In this document: positions 24,470 through 32,503 of the stretch, one piece after another
Position numbering within the stretch: the first letter of the stretch is position 1
Layout: the number at the start of each line of letters is the position of its first letter
From: a bacterium
GTDB taxonomy: Bacteria > SM23-81 > DAOVCL01
DNA length: 61,498 nucleotides
Reading direction: 5' to 3'
NCBI GenBank assembly: GCA_029932675.1
Contig: JAOZPP010000010.1
Span: forward strand, 1 to 61,498
Translations under genes and position numbers: made by a program
The notes under the pieces: generated by a model
The model's input: only the letters and a program-made list of their open reading frames with translations
What the model was told of the DNA's origin: nothing
Databases searched by the model: none

Positions 24470-27400
24470 TGGATCGTGTCCCTATTCAAGAACTTATTGA
24501 AGTAGCCTTAGAGAAACCTGAAACAACTATCTCCTTGCTACAGGCGATTAAACAACCGGTAAAGACTGTAAGGACTTATCGTTTTACCTCCGATATTCGC
24601 CAATATTTCGAGGGGATTCTGGAAAAGGTTTCTACCGGCTGGGGGGGTGGCTACTGGGTTCAAGCGGAATACGGCGCAGGCAAGAGACACTTTTTGGCTA
24701 CGCTAACCTGCCTTTTGACCGATACATCTGAAGAGTTATGGTCAAATGTGCAAAATGAGGAAGTGAGAAAATATCAGCACAGATTGGAGGGTGTAAGACT
24801 CTTCCCGGTGGTCTTCACATTGAAAGGGCGTGCGGGAGTGGATGAAGGTGACAATCTTTTAAGAGTTATCGAAGAAGTCATTCAGGAAACTTTAGACGAG
24901 CAGGGGGATATAGAGGAAATTTCCATCACTACTGAAGATGAGATGATTCAATGGTACAAAACATGTCAACATAGCCTGAAGGTCCCCATTGATGACTTTA
25001 TCCGTGAAAAAGCCTATATCGATCCCTCTGAGCTAACAAGGGGAAAATTGGCGCGATTGATTACTGAATACTGCCAGAATAATAAAATACGTCCTGCAAT
25101 AACCATCTCTACGAAGGATAGAATCTCTCATATTTATCACCAGATCAAAGATCAGGGCTACCAAGGTCTTTTATTCGTGATTGATGAGTTTGAGGCCTGG
25201 CAGAGAAGGCATCCCATAGATTCGCCTGCCTATGCTTATGATGAAGAGGTGTTAGAAACCCTTTCTTGGATTCTCCCCAGGGATTTGGGTCTGGGAATCT
25301 TTACAATTGTCGCCTCTCAAATGGCTGCCCCAGCTAAACTGAGGGGAGAGGAGAAGGATCGATTTACCAATGTCGTATTGCTCAGAGAGGAGAAAGATTA
25401 CGATGTGATTGTCGCCAGCCGAGTCCGTGAATTAATCGGAGAAAAACTACCCGAAATCGCCCAATACTATGAATATTACTACAGCGAGTTCAAATTCTTA
25501 AAGACTGTTTCCAAGGATTACTTTTATTCTGTCTTCCCCTTTCAACCTCGTACTTTTGAAGTCATCCGTAAGATCACAGCCCGGGAGCTCCCCACCGCTC
25601 GATTGGGCATTAGTGTCATCTATGATGTGATCAGCAATTCTGGCATACTATCTCGCAATTCCCTGGTGACTGCTGGCGATCTGATGGTTTCAAAAGACTT
25701 CTTGGAGGCGATGGAGACCACTCCCTACCGCGATAGCTATAGAGCATATCAGGCGGCAATAGAAGGTTTAGATGACTTTGAATTGGATGAAGAAGACAAA
25801 GACCTCGCGGTCAGGATAATAAAAACCCTCTTTCTCTGGCACATCGCCTATTTGGATACACCAAAACCCATTTCAGTTCACGACCTCACTGAGGCAACCT
25901 TAACCTTTGGGGATGTGGTCTCAGGTGAGGATAATGTCCTCAGGGTTCTAAACAATATCCGTGATTTACCACAGGTCGATTATACCAAAGAGAAGGGAGT
26001 CATTTTCAAGGTTACTGAAAGAGAAATAAGGCCGGCCCGGATCTTTGGCATAATAAAGAAGAAGGTCAAAGACAAGTATGAGATCAAGACCAAATGGGAA
26101 AAGGGGCTGATCCTCAGTTTACAGGAAACCGAAGGGATAGGGGAAGGACTGTTCAGCGGATTTGATTTTGACGTCAGGAAAACTGTGTCGGTGGAATGTC
26201 AAAGACTGGAATACCCCGGAGAGGTCATCTTGGCCAGGAACTGGCGTGAGGAATATGGCTCTAAACTCGATGGACTTCACTTTAGAGTTGTGTTTCTCAC
26301 CAAACCCATAGATTTTGATCCCCAAGGTTTAGAAGACCCCCGGATTGCCGTTTGTGTTCCTTCGCCCTTGACTAATCCGGTCTTTGAGGCGGCATGGGAT
26401 CATCTGGCGATAACCAATATGGAAGAGATTTACGCCTCACAAACAGGAAGTGAGGCAGAGGGAGTAAAGGAATGGATTAAGTCGAAGAAAAGAGAGATCA
26501 TTAGCAGTTTTTTGAGTAAGCAAATCGGACTGTATAGAGATGGCAGGATATTTACTAAGCGGGAAATAGGTATAGAGTCCAAAGAAATCTTCTCGGTGAA
26601 AAAGGTGGATGGAATACTGGAAGGGCTTATCCCGCCCATACTATCCAACACCTATTCCCCGCCGCTTATCGGCACTGACAGCTTTCGGAAGAAGTTTACA
26701 GCCAGTGAGGCAAGGAAACTCTTTGAGGGCCTCTTCAAAGGGAACAAAAGCTCCAGTGCTACCAGTGCTTGCACTAACTTCGCGGCAGGACTAAAACTTG
26801 CCAGACCAGATAACCCGATGGAATTCAATCCAGAAGGAAACAAAGTATTCGAGATTCTTAGAGAGAAACTGGCCCAGGACAATGAAATCCACCTCTGGAA
26901 GTTGTATCGAGAGCTTCAAAATCTGGGATTGACCAAGGAAATCGTCACCCTTAATCTTTTAGCTTTTGTTTACCACAGGAAGCCCCCGGTAGAGATCGCA
27001 CTCAAACCGATGAACCGTCTTTCCATCCCTGGCAATAAGATAAACTCATTCAATCTCCGTCAAGTTGAATGGAAAGCTAGGTTTGAGGAGGATTTCGATA
27101 CCCTTGCGCCTAGCGGGGAGATCGCTTGGGAAGAGGTACTTCCCCTGGTTCGGATTATAAATCCCAATTTGAGAGTAGTTAGCAGGGCAGAGGAGATAAA
27201 ACAGCAGGAACAACAGTTGCTCCGTTCCTGCCAGGAGATCAAAGAACGAATCCCCCAGGTAAAAGAGAACCTGAGGATCCTTAGTGAGAAATTCGGTCAG
27301 CCCATAGCAGAGGGAAACTTTAAGATACTTGAAAATATTGAGAGATTAATCAGCATCAATGCCTACCCCGATTTTTACCTGCTCTTCAAAGATTTGTATG

Positions 27401-28302
27401 AAGATGAAGAGGGGTTTAAATCCGATTACGCAGCCTTCCAAAAGATGAAGACCTTGGCAGAACAAAGCACAGAATTACTCTCCATCAAATCCTACTTGGA
27501 TGGTGTTTCTCTGGGAGAACAGGAAAGGCTTTTTATGGACAAGGTTACTTTAGAAGAGCGGATATCGATTCCAGCCTTGTTGAACAATCCCTCGCTTCTG
27601 GGAAGCATTAAAGATCAGTTTGAGAAGTTCAGAAATTCCTATCAAATCCGTTATCAGCAATTCCATCGAGATTATTTTGAGGAGATTGCCAGACTGAAAA
27701 AGGACCTTGAATCAGCTCAGTCTAAAGTAAAGGCTATCAACCGACTGGGTAAGATTTCCGAATTACAATTTCCCAAAGAAGAGGGGCTTTCCGCAAAATA
27801 TGAAAATTTGCTGAGAGAAATCCAACCGTGCTCTAATGAGGACCCTGTAGCGGTGGAAACAAGTCCTGTTTGTCCAACTTGTGGTTTGAAATTAACCCAG
27901 GCTCTACCGACAAAAGAGATAAAAGAGTTGCTCTCTCATATTGACCGGGTCTTAGAGGCGAGGTGTAGGCAACTGGCACAAGCGTTGACCGAGCAGATCC
28001 TTAAAGAGGATAAGGAGAGAAAGCTGGACCAGTTGGTGAAAGTGGCCAATATCAGTGACTTGACCAAGTTAGCCACTATCCTTGATGACAACCTGGTAAG
28101 TTTAATAGCAGATGTTCTCAAAAAGGCAAATGTGAGAATGGAAGCCTATCCGGTGCTGGAGAACATAGGGAAAAGATACGGTCTGATCGAGGAGGAAAGG
28201 GTAGAAGAGGTGGTAAGTGCCTTTCGCCAAGAGTTGAAGAAAGCTTTCGAGGAGGCGAAGAAAAAGTATGCCGGGAAAAGGGTGAGGATAAGGTTGAGAT
28301 GA
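24469..28302 (+). CDS. BrxC-like giant ATPase (DUF6079/PglY-like)
   Basis: 1277 residues, the size of BrxC/PglY. The N-terminal P-loop region reads 'GGYWVQAEYGAGKRHFLATL', where residue 73 is Arg instead of Ser/Thr (codon AGA at 24685-24687). Walker B is 'QGLLFVIDEFEAW' and a sensor-like segment is 'LGIFTIVASQMAAP'. A long helical middle and a coiled-coil-rich C-terminal third (about 910-1230) follow, with 'VCPTCGLKL' as a zinc-knuckle-like CxxC. BrxC is an essential ATPase of BREX, thought to act with PglX and PglZ on phage DNA. It is coupled to both neighbours (TAATG upstream, ATGA downstream). The altered P-loop may weaken ATP use, or be an error. Confidence 0.75.
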   Translation: MDRVPIQELIEVALEKPETTISLLQAIKQPVKTVRTYRFTSDIRQYFEGILEKVSTGWGGGYWVQAEYGAGKRHFLATLTCLLTDTSEELWSNVQNEEVRKYQHRLEGVRLFPVVFTLKGRAGVDEGDNLLRVIEEVIQETLDEQGDIEEISITTEDEMIQWYKTCQHSLKVPIDDFIREKAYIDPSELTRGKLARLITEYCQNNKIRPAITISTKDRISHIYHQIKDQGYQGLLFVIDEFEAWQRRHPIDSPAYAYDEEVLETLSWILPRDLGLGIFTIVASQMAAPAKLRGEEKDRFTNVVLLREEKDYDVIVASRVRELIGEKLPEIAQYYEYYYSEFKFLKTVSKDYFYSVFPFQPRTFEVIRKITARELPTARLGISVIYDVISNSGILSRNSLVTAGDLMVSKDFLEAMETTPYRDSYRAYQAAIEGLDDFELDEEDKDLAVRIIKTLFLWHIAYLDTPKPISVHDLTEATLTFGDVVSGEDNVLRVLNNIRDLPQVDYTKEKGVIFKVTEREIRPARIFGIIKKKVKDKYEIKTKWEKGLILSLQETEGIGEGLFSGFDFDVRKTVSVECQRLEYPGEVILARNWREEYGSKLDGLHFRVVFLTKPIDFDPQGLEDPRIAVCVPSPLTNPVFEAAWDHLAITNMEEIYASQTGSEAEGVKEWIKSKKREIISSFLSKQIGLYRDGRIFTKREIGIESKEIFSVKKVDGILEGLIPPILSNTYSPPLIGTDSFRKKFTASEARKLFEGLFKGNKSSSATSACTNFAAGLKLARPDNPMEFNPEGNKVFEILREKLAQDNEIHLWKLYRELQNLGLTKEIVTLNLLAFVYHRKPPVEIALKPMNRLSIPGNKINSFNLRQVEWKARFEEDFDTLAPSGEIAWEEVLPLVRIINPNLRVVSRAEEIKQQEQQLLRSCQEIKERIPQVKENLRILSEKFGQPIAEGNFKILENIERLISINAYPDFYLLFKDLYEDEEGFKSDYAAFQKMKTLAEQSTELLSIKSYLDGVSLGEQERLFMDKVTLEERISIPALLNNPSLLGSIKDQFEKFRNSYQIRYQQFHRDYFEEIARLKKDLESAQSKVKAINRLGKISELQFPKEEGLSAKYENLLREIQPCSNEDPVAVETSPVCPTCGLKLTQALPTKEIKELLSHIDRVLEARCRQLAQALTEQILKEDKERKLDQLVKVANISDLTKLATILDDNLVSLIADVLKKANVRMEAYPVLENIGKRYGLIEEERVEEVVSAFRQELKKAFEEAKKKYAGKRVRIRLR

Positions 28303-28646
28303 AACCAGAGGGACACAAAGCAAAAGCTAACGAGATAAAGGATAGTCTGCAGGAATTGCTTCCCGACCCCGAAGGTAGACATGTGGTAGCGGTTGTGGAA
28401 CTGACCTACGGAATTGTGCAACATCTAATTGCCTACGGTATGGAAATCAAATACAACAAGCATTCGGATACCCACGTGGGGCTGCCACGACTTCTTCGTA
28501 ACTTTAATGAGGACAAAGTCGCTGCCCTTTTTGAACGTCTCGATTCCCTCAGACAGGGAAGATGGTATGGAAGCAGAGCAAATGGTGATGTAGTGAAAGA
28601 ATGCTTGGAGATCATAAAACAGATTGAGGGGTGGTGTGCACCGTGA
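28299..28646 (+). CDS. HEPN-like helical protein, partner of MNT
   Basis: 115 residues, helical, starting ATG 28299 over the BrxC stop (ATGA). It contains 'GIVQHLIAYGMEIKYNKH', 'HVGLPRLLRNFNEDKVAALF' and 'LRQGRWYGSRANGDVV'. The size and the immediate nucleotidyltransferase neighbour match HEPN-MNT toxin-antitoxin pairs, where HEPN is an RNase. The classic RxxxxxH motif is not obvious, so the HEPN label is provisional. Its stop overlaps the GTG of the MNT gene. Confidence 0.5.
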   Translation: MKPEGHKAKANEIKDSLQELLPDPEGRHVVAVVELTYGIVQHLIAYGMEIKYNKHSDTHVGLPRLLRNFNEDKVAALFERLDSLRQGRWYGSRANGDVVKECLEIIKQIEGWCAP

Positions 28647-29281
28647 TACCTGAAAATTTGATGATGCCTTTAATGGAATTTATTCGGAGAGCGCATGAGA
28701 TTCCGAATTTAGAAGGAGCAATCCTTTTTGGGTCGGCGGTAAAAGGCGAGCTGACAAAGAAAAGCGATATTGACGTTCTTCTCCTTTTTGATACCGACCA
28801 CAATCCGGAACTGGGAAAAGAAATGGATGGTGCCTTAAAACTCTCCTCTGATATCGCTAAAAAATATGATTTACCCTATTCCTTCTCTTTTGTGGTCAAG
28901 AATATAAATGATCCTGGCGATGTTGACCCCGATTTCCTCTGGAATGTTGCCCAAGAGGGGATACTCATCTGGGGGAAGCCAGACCTAAAGATTCTAAGGG
29001 AGCCTCACCCCTCCTTAGAGGCGATGATGCTAATTAGTTACTCCACTAAAGGCTTGAAGCCAGGCCAAAAGAGCGCGATTCAAAGAGGGCTTTTTGGTTA
29101 TAAATATAAGCTCTCTATTGGGCAGAAGCGATATCAGGGAGATAAAAGGGGATTGGTTAAAAAAAGTGGATGTCGACTGGGAGCAGGGGTTTTCCTTGTA
29201 CCAGCAAAGGACGCCAAAGCGGTGATCGAAATGCTACAGAAAAACGGAGCTAAGTATAAGGTTATCAAGCTCTGGAGATGA
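28643..29281 (+). CDS. MNT-type nucleotidyltransferase with C-terminal extension
   Basis: 212 residues from GTG 28643 (GTGA overlap with the HEPN-like gene); a GTG at 28631 is possible. The core motif 'LFGSAVKGELTKKSDIDVLL' is the GSxxxG...SDIDxL of minimal nucleotidyltransferases, and 'LPYSFSFVVKNINDP' is the third strand. About 90 C-terminal residues ('GLKPGQKSAIQRGLFGYKYK', 'GCRLGAGVFLVPAKDAKAVI') are additional. MNT partners AMPylate HEPN RNases to silence them. Its place inside a BREX-like operon makes a guard or abortive role plausible but unproven. Confidence 0.7.
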   Translation: MIPENLMMPLMEFIRRAHEIPNLEGAILFGSAVKGELTKKSDIDVLLLFDTDHNPELGKEMDGALKLSSDIAKKYDLPYSFSFVVKNINDPGDVDPDFLWNVAQEGILIWGKPDLKILREPHPSLEAMMLISYSTKGLKPGQKSAIQRGLFGYKYKLSIGQKRYQGDKRGLVKKSGCRLGAGVFLVPAKDAKAVIEMLQKNGAKYKVIKLWR

Positions 29282-29285
29282 ATTC

Positions 29286-29344
29286 GCATTCTTGGTGGCA
29301 AAATTACTCTTTATTCCACCTTTTTGCATTCTTGGTGGCAAAAT
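29286..29344 (+). repeat. Direct repeat GCATTCTTGGTGGCAAAAT x2, 40-bp period
   Basis: The 19-bp sequence occurs at 29286-29304 and 29326-29344, exactly 40 bp apart, filling the only sizeable gap (83 bp) between two tightly packed parts of the operon. It lies just ahead of the methyltransferase start. It may be a double operator or a duplication scar. No good promoter hexamers were seen within it. Confidence 0.8.
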
Positions 29345-29364
29345 AAACCTTTCCCATAGAGAAG

Positions 29365-31722
29365 ATGAGTGATCTAACTGAATTCATAAAAAAATACGGC
29401 AAGCCATACGATCCCGAGACGGACGATTACGACGTGCCGCCGTTTCAGAAGAATATAGATAACGCCTCCAAATCTTCCAAGATCTACAATATGCATATGT
29501 ATTGGACCAAACAAGACCCTTATGTGGTGAGGCAATACATAGAGCATTACACAAAACCTGGAGACATTGTCTTGGATGCCTTCTGTGGCACTGGGATGAC
29601 CGGAGTGGCGGCGATGATGTGCGGCCGGCACGCCATACTTTTGGAGATCTCACCAGCCTGTATACATATCGCCAGAAATTATACGACACCCATAGACCCC
29701 AATGTCCTGTATAAAGCGTATCAGGAGCTGAAGGCTAAGGTAGAGCCTGAGATAAAGCCGCTCTATAAGACGAAATGCCACAATTGCGGGAATTCCAATG
29801 CCCAGATCGCCAATACTATTCTTTCGGACGTTTACAAATGCCCTCGCTGTGGCGTGGATGTGCTCTATGCCGGGGATGGACGCTGGGAGAGGATGAAGAA
29901 AGGGGAGAAGTTAAGGAGGATTCGGTGTGGAAACTGTGGCTACGAGTTTAGTAAAGCGAAGGCGGAATTCGTGCGAGTTGAACCGATCGAAATAAGGGTG
30001 GATTGTTCCGTTTGTAAAACGAAGGGGCAAAAGAAGGCAAAACCTTTGGATGAAGAAGATTGGAAGAGATACATTGAGATAGAAGGTGGCGAGCGGTTCA
30101 TAAATGAATTGGGAAGTGAGGCTCTGGAGGAGATGAAAGAGGAAAAAGGGTTAGACAAACTCTCGCCTAAAGAGCCGCCCTATTGGTATCCCAAGGATGT
30201 GAAGTTTTTTGGCGATGAACCAAAAAGGAATTACAAGCGCGGCATCACCCATCCCTACCAGATGTTCTCCAGGCGGAATTTGATTGCACTGTCTATTTTG
30301 TGGCACTATATCGGTCAGATTGAAAGTGATCAGGTTGCGGATAAAATGCGATTACTATTCACTGCAACACTTTATAACGTAAGTTCGATGTACATGTGGC
30401 GAATGACTGGCAAAGGCGGTTTACGGAAAGGCACTCTCTATATTCCTTCTTTGATTCAGGACATGAATGTATTTAAGACTTTTCAGGATAAATCGGGTGA
30501 TCTCTTTAGGGCCGCAATTGAGATGGGATCCTTTAAGCCTGTTCTGTCATTGGGAGCTAAGAGTGATGCAAGGAGGTTAGAGTCTATACCCGATAATTCG
30601 ATTGACTTTGCTTATTATGACCCACCTTATGGCAAGAATATCAACTATAGTGAACTAAATATCATGTGGGAAGCGTGGCTGGATGAGTTTACTGATATAC
30701 ACAAAGAGATTCTTGAAAATGAATTTCAGGGGAAAAGCAGAGAAACTTATGAAGCAATGATGCTGAGTGCACTGAAAGAAGCTTATAGGGTTCTTAAGCC
30801 CGAGAGACGGCTTACAATGGTGTATAGTTATAGTGATCCCTCAATGTACCGCACCATCCAGAATATTGCGCATAAAGCTGGATTTATAGATGAGGGAGAA
30901 GTGTTACACGTAAACTCAACCATGAAAACTGTAGCCCAAATGGATTCGGATGTGACCCAACAACGCTTCCTGGTTTTTAACTTCAAAAAGCCAAGGGAAA
31001 TACAAAAGGAAAAGGCCATCAGAATAAGCGAGGATATTCAATATGAAGTGATCAAAGTAGTGCAGGAGTTTCTCATCAAGCATCCAGGTCAAACCCGCGA
31101 TTATATCTACGATCAGGTTATAAAAAGGTTGTTTACCTCCGTGCGGATTCAAAAGTTTGACCTCGATGAAATCTTGAAAAACTTCTTTCGCAAGGTGGGC
31201 AACGAGTGGTATGCACCAGGAACGCTGCTTACCCGGAAAGAAGAAGAGAAACCGCAAACAGAGTTATTCACCCCCCGATTACTTGAGCATCCGGAGAAGG
31301 AAGTTGTGCTCCGATTGCAGGAGTTTCTGGAAAAGTACGGGAAGGTCCCCTACAGCGAGCTGCGGGAGTTCTTTCTACGTAAGATCAACATTCCTATAGA
31401 CGGACACTTTGACCAACTGGTGAAAGAAAACTTCATTATAGAAGAAGGGAAGGTACGGCTGCCAACCTTGCAGGAACAGCGGAGAATGCAGGACATAACC
31501 ATTCGCTACCAAACCAGGATGATTAAGCGCTTTCTCGAAGGCAAATTTGACAAGAGGGTATCCGATACAGAACTCTGTGAATGGATGGAATTTTGCTATA
31601 AGAACGGGTTATACAGGGAAGGTGTAAGGCTTTTTGCCTTGATAAACCAAGAGGGGATGGACCAGGAGACGTTCAGAAAGATAAAGAAGATAGCCGAGGT
31701 ATGTAGGATAAAGTCTGAGTAA
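29365..31722 (+). CDS. DNA methyltransferase with zinc ribbons (BREX modification candidate)
   Basis: 785 residues. The SAM-binding motif I is 'VLDAFCGTGMTG' (69-80). Two zinc ribbons follow: 'CHNCGNSN' with 'CPRCGVD', then 'CGNCGYEF' with 'CSVCKTKG' (about 136-222). The catalytic motif is 'DPPYG' (from 419), typical of amino-methyltransferases of N6-adenine or N4-cytosine. The order motif I, inserted domain, DPPY fits the alpha or Zn-ribbon COG1743-like class. The last 200 residues are helical or winged-helix-like, and the final 50 match the next gene's C-terminus. It stands where PglX stands in BREX, but is much shorter than PglX (over 1100 residues). Confidence 0.85.
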   Translation: MSDLTEFIKKYGKPYDPETDDYDVPPFQKNIDNASKSSKIYNMHMYWTKQDPYVVRQYIEHYTKPGDIVLDAFCGTGMTGVAAMMCGRHAILLEISPACIHIARNYTTPIDPNVLYKAYQELKAKVEPEIKPLYKTKCHNCGNSNAQIANTILSDVYKCPRCGVDVLYAGDGRWERMKKGEKLRRIRCGNCGYEFSKAKAEFVRVEPIEIRVDCSVCKTKGQKKAKPLDEEDWKRYIEIEGGERFINELGSEALEEMKEEKGLDKLSPKEPPYWYPKDVKFFGDEPKRNYKRGITHPYQMFSRRNLIALSILWHYIGQIESDQVADKMRLLFTATLYNVSSMYMWRMTGKGGLRKGTLYIPSLIQDMNVFKTFQDKSGDLFRAAIEMGSFKPVLSLGAKSDARRLESIPDNSIDFAYYDPPYGKNINYSELNIMWEAWLDEFTDIHKEILENEFQGKSRETYEAMMLSALKEAYRVLKPERRLTMVYSYSDPSMYRTIQNIAHKAGFIDEGEVLHVNSTMKTVAQMDSDVTQQRFLVFNFKKPREIQKEKAIRISEDIQYEVIKVVQEFLIKHPGQTRDYIYDQVIKRLFTSVRIQKFDLDEILKNFFRKVGNEWYAPGTLLTRKEEEKPQTELFTPRLLEHPEKEVVLRLQEFLEKYGKVPYSELREFFLRKINIPIDGHFDQLVKENFIIEEGKVRLPTLQEQRRMQDITIRYQTRMIKRFLEGKFDKRVSDTELCEWMEFCYKNGLYREGVRLFALINQEGMDQETFRKIKKIAEVCRIKSE

Positions 31723-31749
31723 TATCACTTTAATAAGGGGGGAACCAAG

Positions 31750-32502
31750 GTGAATGAAAATCTGATTACACCGCAAAAGGCATTTGAAATACCTATCTTA
31801 AAGATCTTGATAGAACTAGGAGGAAGTGCTCCGACTCGAACTGTTTATGACCATTTGGAAAAGGAAATGAATCTGACATCAGGTGATTTACAAACAATGC
31901 ATGATGGTAGGGAAATTAAGTGGCAAAATAATGCCGCTTGGGCAAGAGCCAGACTTGTTAGAAATGGTGAGATAGATAATTCCATAAGAGGGGTTTGGAG
32001 AATAACTGAAGAAGGGAGAAAGCGCTACGAAGCTGAGGGACCTCTATATAAGCAATCGGACTATCCACCTATTCCGGCGAGAGCTTACCGGCCGAGAAAA
32101 AAGGGAAAGGAAAAGCTGGTTCACCCTACCGTAGCCACTCCAGAGTTTTTGCAGAGATGGGGAGTTAATCAAGGATTAAATCTGTTTGAACTGGGATTAG
32201 AAGACGTGCGGCAAAAATATTGGGAGCATTACCACAGGAAAGCGGAGGTGGATGATGCCTATTTGCTCAAGAAAGTCAAAAGTTTCGTCAAAGAGATCAG
32301 AGCATTCTTGAGGGGAGCTTCAAAGGTCGGTTTAGGGGATGAGAGACTATGCTTTTGGGTTTGGTTCTGTTATGAATTCGAGCTTTACAGAGAAGGTGCG
32401 CTTGTTTTTCGGAGGATAGACAGAGATTCGGTTTCCCCTGAGTCCTACAATTTGATCAAGAAAATTGGGTTGGCTTGTGAGCAAAGGGCAGAAGGCATTT
32501 AG
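31750..32502 (+). CDS. Mrr_N winged-helix protein with BREX-associated C-terminal domain
   Basis: 250 residues, GTG start with AAGG ahead. Residues 10-95 ('IPILKILIELGGSAPTRTVY', 'AWARARLVRNGEIDNSIRGV', 'WRITEEGRKRYE') match the N-terminal winged-helix of Mrr restriction enzymes. No Mrr catalytic domain follows. Instead residues 197-246 ('LCFWVWFCYEFELYREG', 'LIKKIGLAC') resemble the methyltransferase C-terminus (734-783). A basic linker, 'YRPRKKGKEKLVHP', joins the two. It lies 27 bp after the methyltransferase gene and 1 bp before pglZ. It may be a DNA-recognition subunit; this is inferred. Confidence 0.7.
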   Translation: MNENLITPQKAFEIPILKILIELGGSAPTRTVYDHLEKEMNLTSGDLQTMHDGREIKWQNNAAWARARLVRNGEIDNSIRGVWRITEEGRKRYEAEGPLYKQSDYPPIPARAYRPRKKGKEKLVHPTVATPEFLQRWGVNQGLNLFELGLEDVRQKYWEHYHRKAEVDDAYLLKKVKSFVKEIRAFLRGASKVGLGDERLCFWVWFCYEFELYREGALVFRRIDRDSVSPESYNLIKKIGLACEQRAEGI

Positions 32503-32503
32503 G

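Noticed and set aside
24469-28302. Helicase of the BrxHI/BrxHII type
   Set aside because: No DEAD/DEAH or SF2 motifs; Walker B is DEFEAW and the layout is that of BrxC/PglY.
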